Below, in pieces: positions 6,459 to 13,816 of a stretch of 19,246 bases of DNA. This DNA comes from Propionibacteriaceae bacterium (GTDB taxonomy: Bacteria; Actinomycetota; Actinomycetes; Propionibacteriales; Propionibacteriaceae). The stretch spans positions 1-19,246 of the forward strand of contig JAKDIK010000011.1 of NCBI GenBank assembly GCA_030450535.1, in the 5' to 3' direction. How positions within the stretch are numbered: position 1 is the stretch's first letter; the number at the start of each line of letters is the position of its first letter. Under the pieces are notes generated by a model. The model worked only from the letters and a program-made list of their open reading frames with translations, was not told where the DNA came from and made no database searches. The position numbers and the translations under genes are program-made.

Positions 6459-8507
6459 GCGCCGCACGTCAGACGGGCGCCCTCCCTCGGAGCCCTCGCG
6501 GATCACCGCCGAGCCGCCGGCGGCCAGCTCGAGGCCGTCGGCGTGCGTGGAGCCGGTGAGCAGATCGGTGCCGGACGCGGCGACGCGGAGGCACTCGGTG
6601 GTGTGGTTGAAAAGGAACAGGTAGCTGTCCTCTCCGGAGACCCGCCGGACGGCCTCGAGGCCGGCGACGGGCTCTGCCAGTACCGGACGCACGCCCGCCT
6701 GCGCGAGCCACTCCCGCACCACGGAGCGCTTGGCCTCGATCGGCAGGTCGGTCCCGACGTACCAGGCGTGTCCCTCGCCCACGGCCCGCTCGGTCACGGC
6801 CGGCAGGCCGTCCAGGTCGCCGCCGACGTAGGTGGCATACGCTCGGGCGCCGCGGAGTTCTGTCCGTTCCGACCATGTGCCGCATGCGACGTCCGCGGCG
6901 TCGGCGCCATTCAGCCGGACCCGGACCCGCTCTCCAGACTGCAGCGGGCAGAACTCCTCCGTCCGGACGCCGAGCAGCTCGGCGAACGCGCCCGGATAGC
7001 CGCCCAGGATCACGTGGTCGGATTCGTCGACGATCCCCGAGAACCAGGTCGTCGCGAACACTCCCCCACGCTCGACGACGCCGGCCAGATTCTCGGCCCG
7101 AGGGGCGTCACCGAGGTACAGGTTGGGCGCGACGACCAGGTCGTAGCCGGAGAGGTCCGCCAACGGTGAGACCACGTCGACGACCACTCCCTCGTGGAAG
7201 AACGCCCGGTACCAGTCGAGGACGAGGTCGGGGTAGAGGAGGTCGTTCGTCGGGTGGCTGTCGAGTTCGAGGCCCCACAGGCTCGGGTAGTCGAACACCA
7301 CCGCGGCCCGGGATTCCACCCGCGACCCGCGCACCGGTCCGAGCGCCGCCAGGGCCGCGCCCAGCTCGACCGTATTGCGCCACACCTGGCTGTCGGTGCC
7401 TGCGTGGGGAACCATGCCGGAGTGGTACTTCTCGGCGCCTGCCCGGCTGGCCCGCCACTGGAAGAACATCGCCCCGTCGGCCCCCCTGGCGACGTGGGAC
7501 AGCGAGTTGCGCACCATCTCGCCGGGGCCCTTGGCCCGATTGCGCGGCTGCCAGTTGACCGCCGAGGTGGAGTGCTCCATCAGCAGCCAGGGCGCACCGC
7601 ACCCCACCCCGCGCGACAGGTCGGCGGCGAAGGCCAGCTCCACGTGCCGTTCGGGGTCGTGAGCCCGGGTGTAGTGGTCATTGGCGATGACGTCCATCCC
7701 GGACGCCCAGTCGGCGTAGTCGGCGTGCCGGTTACCGGTGCCGAGCATGAAGTTCGTGGTGGCGGGCACCTCGGGCGTCACCTCGCGCAGCACGTCCCGG
7801 ATCGCCAGGTAATACTCCTTGTGGACGTCCGAGGTGTAACGCCGCCAGTCGAGTTGTTGCGTCGGGTTGGGGTACGTCGGCGCGGGGAGCGGCGGCAGGA
7901 TGTGCTCGAAGTCGCCGTACTTCTGCGACCAGAAGGCCGTCCCCCACGCCTCGTTCAGCGCGTCGATGCTCCCGTACCGCTCCCGCAGCCAGGCCCTGAA
8001 GGCGACCGTCGCATCCTCGGAGAAGTCGTCGGGGATGTGGCAGCCGATCTCGTTGTCGACGTGCCACAGCGCCAGCGCCGGGTGATCCCCGTAGCGCTCG
8101 GCCATCCTGCGCGCCATCCCGACTGCGTAGCCCCGATAGACCGGTGAGGAGATCCGGAACGACTGGCGTCCACCCTGGTTGAGGACGACCCCCTCGCGTG
8201 ACACCGGAAGGATCTCGGGGTGCTTCATGGTCAACCATGGAGGTGGGGAGGCGGTCGCGGTGGCCAGCGCGATCCGGACGCCCCCGCCGTGGAGTCTGGC
8301 GACGATGTCGTCGAGCCATTCCCAATGGAACTCGCCCTCGTTGGGTTCGATCGTGGCCCAGGCAAAGATCGCCAGGCTGACGAGGTTGACCCCGGCCTCG
8401 TTCATGAGGCGGATGTCCTCATCCCAGACCTCACTCGGCCACTGCTCGGGGTTGTAGTCCCCGCCGTAGGCGAGTCCGGTCAGCTGGTCGTTCCATGCGC
8501 GGAGCAC
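6456..8507 (-). CDS. Beta-galactosidase, glycoside hydrolase family 42
   Basis: Cytoplasmic retaining beta-galactosidase of 683 residues that would release galactose from imported beta-galactosides. The N-terminus LAYGGDYNPEQWP is diagnostic of GH42. The acid/base is Glu153 in LWHVDNEIGCH and the nucleophile Glu311 in WLLMEHSTSAVNW. Domains in order are a TIM barrel (about 10-390), a trimerisation domain (about 395-600) and a small C-terminal beta domain. There is no signal peptide. The cysteine cluster that binds zinc in some GH42 enzymes is missing after NEIGCH. The start is GTG at 8507, supported by AGGAGGA ending three bases upstream (8511-8517). It lies 66 bp after the first YesL-like gene in the same operon. 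Confidence 0.95.
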   Translation of the reverse strand: MLRAWNDQLTGLAYGGDYNPEQWPSEVWDEDIRLMNEAGVNLVSLAIFAWATIEPNEGEFHWEWLDDIVARLHGGGVRIALATATASPPPWLTMKHPEILPVSREGVVLNQGGRQSFRISSPVYRGYAVGMARRMAERYGDHPALALWHVDNEIGCHIPDDFSEDATVAFRAWLRERYGSIDALNEAWGTAFWSQKYGDFEHILPPLPAPTYPNPTQQLDWRRYTSDVHKEYYLAIRDVLREVTPEVPATTNFMLGTGNRHADYADWASGMDVIANDHYTRAHDPERHVELAFAADLSRGVGCGAPWLLMEHSTSAVNWQPRNRAKGPGEMVRNSLSHVARGADGAMFFQWRASRAGAEKYHSGMVPHAGTDSQVWRNTVELGAALAALGPVRGSRVESRAAVVFDYPSLWGLELDSHPTNDLLYPDLVLDWYRAFFHEGVVVDVVSPLADLSGYDLVVAPNLYLGDAPRAENLAGVVERGGVFATTWFSGIVDESDHVILGGYPGAFAELLGVRTEEFCPLQSGERVRVRLNGADAADVACGTWSERTELRGARAYATYVGGDLDGLPAVTERAVGEGHAWYVGTDLPIEAKRSVVREWLAQAGVRPVLAEPVAGLEAVRRVSGEDSYLFLFNHTTECLRVAASGTDLLTGSTHADGLELAAGGSAVIREGSEGGRPSDVRR

Positions 8508-8573
8508 GGGTCCTCCTGTTGCGAGTAGGGATTCGAAAGAAGTAGTCCTCGGCGCCCGGCCTCGGACGCCCGG

Positions 8574-9227
8574 TTATCGGGTGGCCGCGCGCGTGTGCCT
8601 GCGGAACTCGACGCCGACGGCCGCCAGCACCCACAGCCCGGGCACGACGATGAACAGCGGGATGAACATCCACACCAGCAGGATCCCCAGGCCCAAGGAG
8701 ACGAGCAGGAGCAACGTCCCGACGAGGTCGTCGAGGCAGGTGCGGCCCGCCCACGCCAGCAGCGCCCACCAGCCCCGAACGCCCGCGACCGTTGCCTCGC
8801 CCTCCGGTGACGACCAGGCAGCGGCGGCGCGGACGCACACGGCCCACACCGCTGCCCCGACGACGCCGAGCGCGGCCAGCAACCCTGAGCCGCCGGGCAC
8901 CGCGCCCGCGGACACCCACGCGGCGTTGGCCCAGAGCAGGAAACCGACGGCCACGCTCGCCAGCGCCGCCGGCCAATTCCCGCGGAGGGAGTCACGGAAG
9001 AGGCCCGCGTAGTCGGCCACGGAATCGCCGTAGCCCCAGAGGTGACGCCGCATATGCGCGACGCCCGCCGCCACGGCGGCGATCCAGCCGACGAGGACGA
9101 CGCAGCCGGCGAGCGCCAGGACACCCACCAGCCCCATCTCGCCGAACAGCTCGAACCCCTTCGGCCGGGCCGCCGTCTCGACGCGCTCGGCGTCCTGTGC
9201 GTGCTGGGTCTCGGTCACAGCGGTCAT
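8574..9227 (-). CDS. YesL-like (DUF624) membrane protein, first copy
   Basis: A 217-residue membrane protein with a short polar N-terminus (about 25 residues) and about five hydrophobic segments. It belongs to the YesL/DUF624 type, whose members sit beside CUT1 sugar transporters. The conserved half includes RAAAAWSSPEGEAT, a GWW pair, LDDLVGTL and VPGLWVLAAVGVEFRR. Its ATG overlaps the stop of the upstream permease gene in an ATGA, so the two are probably translationally coupled. This tight link supports a role with the transporter rather than with the hydrolase, though the function is unknown. Confidence 0.82.
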   Translation of the reverse strand: MTAVTETQHAQDAERVETAARPKGFELFGEMGLVGVLALAGCVVLVGWIAAVAAGVAHMRRHLWGYGDSVADYAGLFRDSLRGNWPAALASVAVGFLLWANAAWVSAGAVPGGSGLLAALGVVGAAVWAVCVRAAAAWSSPEGEATVAGVRGWWALLAWAGRTCLDDLVGTLLLLVSLGLGILLVWMFIPLFIVVPGLWVLAAVGVEFRRHTRAATR

Positions 9228-10156
9228 CCCTTGAGGCCACTCGAGGCCATGCCGTCGACGATGTAGCGCTGGAACACCAGGAAGAACAACAGCACGGGCA
9301 GCAGCGCCAGGACGGCCATCGCCATCTGGGCTCCGTAGTCGGCCGCCGCCGTGGACTCGTCCACGTACAGGCGCAGCGCGATCGGCAGCGGGTAGAGGTC
9401 GGGGCGTTTGAGGTAGAGCAAGGGCCCGAGGAAGTCGTTCCAGCTCTGGATGAAGTTGAAGATCGCCGCGGTGATGAGGACGGGCTTCAGCAACGGCAGG
9501 ATAATCTGCACCAGGATGCGCAGCTTGCCGGCGCCATCGATGGTGGCGGCTTCATCGAGCTCCCGCGGGATGCTGCGGATGAACTGCACCATCAGGAAGA
9601 CAAAGAAGGCGTCCGTGGCGAGGTAGTTGCCGAGCAGCAACGGCACGTAGGTGTTGACCAGACCGGCCTGCTGGTACATGACGTACTGCGGAATGATCAC
9701 GACGTGGAACGGCAGCAGCAGGGTTCCGATCATGATCGTGAAGAACGCCGACCGCCCGGGGAACCGGCAGCGGGCGAAGGCGTAGGCGGCCATCGGGACG
9801 CTCAGCAGGATGCCGATCACCGACAGCGTCGCCAGCAGCAGGGAGTTGCGGAAGAACGACCAGAAGGGCACGCCCGCGATCCCCGCGAACGCCTTGACGT
9901 AGTTGTCGAAGGTGAAGGGGTCCGGGATCAGGGAGACGTTGTTGACGACGTCCTCCGACGGCTTGAACGAGCTCATGATCATCCACGCCACGGGGTAGAG
10001 CGCGACGCAGAGCATCGCGATCATCACGACGTGGAAGATGACCTCCTTGACCGTCCTGCGCGGGGCCGGGCGGCGCCGGGCGCCGCGGGTGCTCGTCAGG
10101 ACATCCACGGGCGGCTGCGGCGTCGTCTCGAAGTTGGCGGTTGCGGTGTCGGTCAT
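9224..10156 (-). CDS. Sugar ABC transporter permease, MalG type
   Basis: Inner-membrane permease of 310 residues of the CUT1 family, one half of the transmembrane channel. A polar N-terminal tail of about 35 residues precedes six hydrophobic segments. The cytoplasmic EAA loop that contacts the ATPase reads EAATIDGAGKLRILVQIILP. The C-terminus SSGLKG is typical of MalG-type permeases. The ATG at 10156 is chosen because it overlaps the upstream TGA as ATGA and aligns with family starts. A longer upstream reading frame exists but only mirrors the other permease. Confidence 0.93.
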   Translation of the reverse strand: MTDTATANFETTPQPPVDVLTSTRGARRRPAPRRTVKEVIFHVVMIAMLCVALYPVAWMIMSSFKPSEDVVNNVSLIPDPFTFDNYVKAFAGIAGVPFWSFFRNSLLLATLSVIGILLSVPMAAYAFARCRFPGRSAFFTIMIGTLLLPFHVVIIPQYVMYQQAGLVNTYVPLLLGNYLATDAFFVFLMVQFIRSIPRELDEAATIDGAGKLRILVQIILPLLKPVLITAAIFNFIQSWNDFLGPLLYLKRPDLYPLPIALRLYVDESTAAADYGAQMAMAVLALLPVLLFFLVFQRYIVDGMASSGLKG

Positions 10157-11079
10157 CGCGAGTCTCCTGCGTAGAACACCCACCCGCGCGAGAGGCGGAA
10201 GTAGATGAAGGTGAGGATGCCGATGACCACGAAGAACGCCCACGCCATGGCCGACGCGTAGCCCAGGCGGAGGTCGGTGAACGCCCGCTGGTACAGGTAA
10301 AGGGTGTAGAACAGGGTCGAGTTGGCGGGGCCGCCGGTGCCGTTCGAGATGATGAACGCCGACCCGAAGACCATGAACGAGCCGATGATCTCGAGCAGGC
10401 TGTTGAAGAAGATGGTGGGCGACAGCATCGGCAGCGTGATGTGCCACCACTTCCGCAGCCCGCCGGCGCCGTCGACGTCCGCGGCCTCGTAGAGGTCCTG
10501 CGGGATCTGCTTGAGCCCGGCCAGGAAGATCACCATGGGTCCGCCGAACGCCCACACGGCGAGTAGGACGAACAGCGGGATCGACATGTCGGGGTTGCCG
10601 ATCCACCCCTGGTTGGGCAGGCCGAGGAACCCCAGCACTTGCGCGACGGGACCACCGTCGATGAACATCGCGCGCCACACGAGCGCGATCGACACACTCG
10701 CGGCCACCAGCGACGGCGCGTAGAACGCCGACCGGTAGAAGCTCTGGCCGCGGTAGGGCGCGGCCAGCAACTGCGCGACGAGCAGGGAGGCGAGCATCTT
10801 CAGCGGGGCCGCGACGAGGACGTAGGTCAGCGTGACGCGCCAGGCGGCGAAGAACCGCGGGTCATTGAACAGGTCGACGAAGTTGTCGACGCCGACGAAC
10901 CTCGGCGCCCGGAAGATGTTGTAGTCGGTGAAGGCCAACACCAGCGAGGCGATCATCGGGCCGGCCGTGAGGAGGAAGAAGCCGATCAACCAGGGGCTGA
11001 GGAAGCCGTACCCGGCCAGCGCTTCCCGTCGCCGGGTACGCGCGAGTCCGGGCCTGGCCTCGATCGAGGGTGCCGCCAT
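10153..11079 (-). CDS. Sugar ABC transporter permease, MalF type
   Basis: Inner-membrane permease of 308 residues, partner of the MalG-type protein. It begins with a short basic tail, then YGFLSPWLIGFFLLTAGP as the first membrane segment. The EAA loop is EAADVDGAGGLRKWWHITLP. The start ATG at 11079 has a strong site, AAAGGAGG at 11086-11093, six bases upstream. The upstream binding-protein frame reads into this gene without a stop, which is discussed separately. No ATPase gene is present; CUT1 systems of actinobacteria often use a shared MsiK-type ATPase encoded elsewhere. Confidence 0.93.
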   Translation of the reverse strand: MAAPSIEARPGLARTRRREALAGYGFLSPWLIGFFLLTAGPMIASLVLAFTDYNIFRAPRFVGVDNFVDLFNDPRFFAAWRVTLTYVLVAAPLKMLASLLVAQLLAAPYRGQSFYRSAFYAPSLVAASVSIALVWRAMFIDGGPVAQVLGFLGLPNQGWIGNPDMSIPLFVLLAVWAFGGPMVIFLAGLKQIPQDLYEAADVDGAGGLRKWWHITLPMLSPTIFFNSLLEIIGSFMVFGSAFIISNGTGGPANSTLFYTLYLYQRAFTDLRLGYASAMAWAFFVVIGILTFIYFRLSRGWVFYAGDSR

Positions 11080-11095
11080 GGCGCCCCTCCTTTCG

Positions 11096-11170
11096 CACGA
11101 GGGTGGGCTGGGCCCCGGGGCCCCCCCAGGACCGCCCCCGGCTGCAGCAAGGGGGGCCGGCGGGGGGGCC
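11096..11170 (-). other. Nearly pure G/C tract between binding protein and permease
   Basis: This stretch has G or C runs of five to seven bases and a perfect 14-base palindrome, GGGCCCCGGGGCCC (11109-11122 on the plus strand). Together with flanking sequence it contains no stop codon in any minus-strand frame from about 11222 to the permease ATG. It may be the stem-loop often found after a binding-protein gene, which lowers permease expression, or a place where bases were lost in sequencing or assembly. Confidence 0.5.
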
Positions 11171-11171
11171 G

Positions 11172-12472
11172 GTAGCCGAGCCGGCCAGGCACCCCAGCTC
11201 GACCCACTCGTCGATGGTGAGCCTGTCGTAGCCGTAGTCGCCGGCCAGCCGCAGCCACGCGGCCTCGATGGCGCCGTAGCCCTCCACCGGGACGGGGGTC
11301 GACTCAGTGACCTGGCTCGCGACCGACTCCTCGTAGGCGACGACGCGGGCGTCCACCGAGCCCTCTTGGACGTCCATGGCGTCGCGCTGAGCCTTCACCG
11401 CGGGCACTCCCTTGGAGGTGCCGAAGATGGCACCGACCTCGGGGTCGTTGACCATGAAGCTGATGAGCGCGGCGGCGGCGTCCGCGTTACTCGTGTTTGC
11501 GCCGGCGCAGAGCAGCATGCTCGGCTTGAAGAACATGTGCGTCTCGCCGTCCTCGCCCGCCGGGATCGGGAGCATGGTGACCTCGTCGCTGCCCGAGTCG
11601 GCGACGTAGCCGGCCAGGAAGTTGTCCCAGCTCATCTCGGTGGCGACCTCCATCGCCGTGAAGCCGCCCTTGGGCTTGAGCTGCTCGGCGCGGGCCTGCG
11701 GATAGCGGATCTCCGGGGTGTTGAGGTCGTCCCACATCGTCAGCCACTCCCTGACGTGGCTCTCGTCGAAGCCGAGCTGGCCCTCCTCGGTGAAGGGGGT
11801 GACGCCCTTCTGCACCAGCCACTGGATGAAGAACCACAGCACGCCCGCGGGGCTGCCGCCGTAGTAGAGCTTCGGGTCCATGCCCGCGCCCGCGGCCGCG
11901 CCATCGGCGACCAACGCGTGGTAGTCCTCCCATGTGTACCCGTTGGTCGGCGGCTCCATGCCGAGCGTCTCGATGACCTCCGGGTGGTAGAACATGGCCA
12001 GCGTGTTGGTGCTGGTCGGGATGCCGTACTGCATCTCGTTGAGCTTGCCGGAGCCCAGCAGGGCCTCGTCGAAACCGCTGACGTCGAGGTTGGTGCCCAC
12101 CTGGCCGTCGAGCGGGAGCAACTGATTGTTGTTGCCAAACTGGCGCAGGTAGCTCAGGTCCATCTGGAAGACGTCGGGCAGCGCGCCGCCGGCGGCCTCG
12201 GTGTTGCGGGCCGTCCAGTAGTCGGCGAAGGGCTGGAACTGGGACTGGACGGTGATGTTCGGGTACTTCTCGTTGAACGCCGCGATGGCCTTGCGGTAGC
12301 GCTCGGCGCGATCGTCGTTGCCCCACCAGGTCATGGTGAGGGTGGCGGTGGTGTTGGGGTCGAACGTGGCGGCCGGCGTCACCGGGGCGGTGGCCGTTCC
12401 GCCGCACCCCGCAAGCGGGGCCGCGACTGCGGCGACGCCGAGAGAGACCAGCAGGTTTCGACGGGTGAGCAT
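11172..12472 (-). CDS. Sugar ABC transporter substrate-binding lipoprotein, 3' end unclear
   Basis: Extracellular solute-binding protein of the MalE/CUT1 type that would deliver a galactoside to the permeases. The N-terminus MLTRRNLLVSLG leads into a hydrophobic stretch and the lipobox LAGC, with the lipidated cysteine near residue 23. The body shows the family pattern LTMTWWGNDDRAERY, then PDVFQMDL and MFYHPEVIETLGMEPPTNG. The start ATG at 12472 is preferred over an ATG at 12478 because AGGAGG (12479-12484) lies six bases before it. Family-like sequence ends near TIDEWVELG (about residue 425). The frame then stays open to 10862, inside the permease gene. The end given here is an estimate. 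Confidence 0.85.
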
Positions 12473-12517
12473 GGACATCCTCCTCGATGTGGCACGGGCC
12501 CGGGTCTGCTTCGCCTG

Positions 12518-12533
12518 CTGTGACCGGTTACAG
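12518..12533. promoter_or_regulatory. LacI-family operator O1
   Basis: CTGTGACCGGTTACAG is a 16-base near-palindrome (seven of eight arm pairs match) with the central CG typical of LacI-family operators. It lies about 10-25 bases downstream of the predicted start of the transporter operon transcript, where a bound repressor would block it. Confidence 0.7.
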
Positions 12534-12549
12534 GTCCGTTGCTGGGCAC

Positions 12550-12579
12550 ACTCTATGACTCGCCTCGTTCCCGGGTCAA
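12550..12579 (-). promoter_or_regulatory. Promoter of the galactoside operon
   Basis: On the minus strand TTGACC (12579-12574) and TAGAGT (12555-12550) are separated by 18 bases. The predicted transcription start is near 12543, giving a leader of about 70 bases with a good ribosome site. The promoter is framed by the two operators. Confidence 0.65.
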
Positions 12580-12595
12580 GCATTCTCGACGAAGC

Positions 12596-12611
12596 CTGCA
12601 ACCGCTCACAG
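12596..12611. promoter_or_regulatory. LacI-family operator O2
   Basis: CTGCAACCGCTCACAG matches the reverse complement of O1 at 14 of 16 positions. It lies upstream of the operon -35 box and about ten bases before the -35 of the regulator gene, 78 bp centre to centre from O1. One repressor could therefore control both directions, perhaps by looping. Confidence 0.6.
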
Positions 12612-12620
12612 CCGAGAGCA

Positions 12621-12650
12621 TTGTGGGCGACACGAGGCGCGGCCTAGCAT
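12621..12650 (+). promoter_or_regulatory. Promoter of the LacI-family regulator gene
   Basis: TTGTGG (12621-12626) and TAGCAT (12645-12650) are spaced by 18 bases, and the -10 box ends six bases before the GTG at 12657. The GAGGAG between them touches the start codon, so a leaderless message is likely. Confidence 0.5.
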
Positions 12651-12656
12651 GAGGAG

Positions 12657-13718
12657 GTGAGCACCGACGCCCGACGACCCACCATCCGCGACGTTGCACG
12701 CGAAGCCGGCGTCTCCTACGCCACCGTGTCGCGGGTGCTCAATGGCGGGAAGTGGGTGGCGCCGGACTCACAACGCGCCGTGGAGCGAGCCATAGCGAAG
12801 ACCGGTTACCGGGCCAACCAGGCAGCCCGGTCCCTGGCGACGGGCCGCAGCGGCAACTACGTCTTCCTGCTCACCGAGCCCCAGCGCGCCCTCTTCGAGG
12901 ACCCCAACTTCGCCGTCCTCTTCCGCGCCGCGGCCGAGGAGATGGCCGAGCGCGAGTTGACGCTGGTCCTGCTGGTGGCCGGCAGCGAGGGTGAGCGGCG
13001 ACGTGCCAAGGAGTACGTCCATGGCGGCCACGTGGACGGCGTCCTACTGGTCTCGCCCCACCAGGGCGACCCGCTCATCACCGACCTGCTGTCCGCCGGC
13101 GTTCCCATCGTGTCCAACGGGGCGCCGACCTGGAACGACCGCATCAGCACCGTGACCGCGGACGACGCCGGCGGTGCCCGACGCGCCGTGGAGCATCTCG
13201 TCGCCCAGGGGCGACGGCGGATCGCCACCATCATCGGTCCATCGGACTCGCGCGGCGGCCACGACCGCCACACCAGCTACGGCGCTGTCCTTCGCGAGCA
13301 CGGTCTCGCCGCAGACCCGAGCCTCGTCGCGGAGGGCGATTGGGGGCGGCAAAGCGGCGCGCGCGCCATGTCGACCCTGCTCGCGGTCCGCCCAGACCTG
13401 GACGCCGTGTTCGCGGGCAACGACGCCATGGCCGTCGGAGCAGTGGAGGTCATCGAGGGGTCCGGGCGGCGCATCCCCGACGATGTGCACGTGGTTGGGT
13501 TCGACGATGCGGCCGTGGCCGAGGCGTCGCGCCCGCCCCTGACGACCGTGCGGCTCCCCTTTGAGCAGATCAGCCGGACGATGGTCGATCTCGTGTCCGA
13601 CACGACCCGGGAGGGAACGGTCCACGTGACGATTCCGACCCGGCTGATCGTTCGGAGCTCCTCACCAGTCGTCGGGCCACTCACCGAGCACGACGGCAAC
13701 CGTTGGTCACCTCTTTAG
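12657..13718 (+). CDS. LacI-family transcriptional regulator
   Basis: Sugar-responsive repressor of 353 residues. The N-terminal helix-turn-helix and hinge read TIRDVAREAGVSYATVSRVLNG, then YRANQAARSLATGRSG. Residues about 65-340 form the periplasmic-binding-protein-like sensor, with PDLDAVFAGNDAMAVGA and VHVVGFDDA near the end, as usual. The GTG at 12657 is chosen for the promoter position and the short tail before TIRDVA. It is divergent from the transporter and beta-galactosidase operon and very likely represses it through the two palindromic sites between them, with a galactoside or its product as inducer. Confidence 0.93.
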   Translation: MSTDARRPTIRDVAREAGVSYATVSRVLNGGKWVAPDSQRAVERAIAKTGYRANQAARSLATGRSGNYVFLLTEPQRALFEDPNFAVLFRAAAEEMAERELTLVLLVAGSEGERRRAKEYVHGGHVDGVLLVSPHQGDPLITDLLSAGVPIVSNGAPTWNDRISTVTADDAGGARRAVEHLVAQGRRRIATIIGPSDSRGGHDRHTSYGAVLREHGLAADPSLVAEGDWGRQSGARAMSTLLAVRPDLDAVFAGNDAMAVGAVEVIEGSGRRIPDDVHVVGFDDAAVAEASRPPLTTVRLPFEQISRTMVDLVSDTTREGTVHVTIPTRLIVRSSSPVVGPLTEHDGNRWSPL

Positions 13719-13741
13719 CTCTTGTTTACCTTCCGTTAAGG

Positions 13742-13770
13742 TTGAGTCACCTCCACTACTTTCGTAGTCC
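13742..13770 (+). promoter_or_regulatory. Possible promoter of the 13817 gene
   Basis: TTGAGT (13742-13747) and TAGTCC (13765-13770) are spaced by 17 bases and overlap repeats resembling a PHO box (13724-13752). The predicted message would have a leader of about 40 bases that includes the AGAGGA ribosome site. Confidence 0.35.
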
Positions 13771-13816
13771 AGCGCGAGACGGCCTTGGGGGATGCCGCGC
13801 TCGCAGAGGACCCAAT

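Noticed and set aside
10157..10678. N-terminal extension of the MalG-type permease
   Set aside because: It is an out-of-frame reading of the other permease. The ATGA overlap at 10153-10156 marks the real start.
10928..12523. 531-residue plus-strand frame antisense to the binding protein
   Set aside because: Low-complexity valine/glycine/arginine-rich translation opposite a real lipoprotein gene.
12473..12601. Longer start for the binding protein
   Set aside because: It would run through the promoter and operator O1. The ATG at 12472 has AGGAGG at the right distance and leads straight into a signal peptide.
13703..13816. Upstream start for the 13817 membrane protein
   Set aside because: It overlaps the end of the LacI gene and has no ribosome site, while 13817 does.
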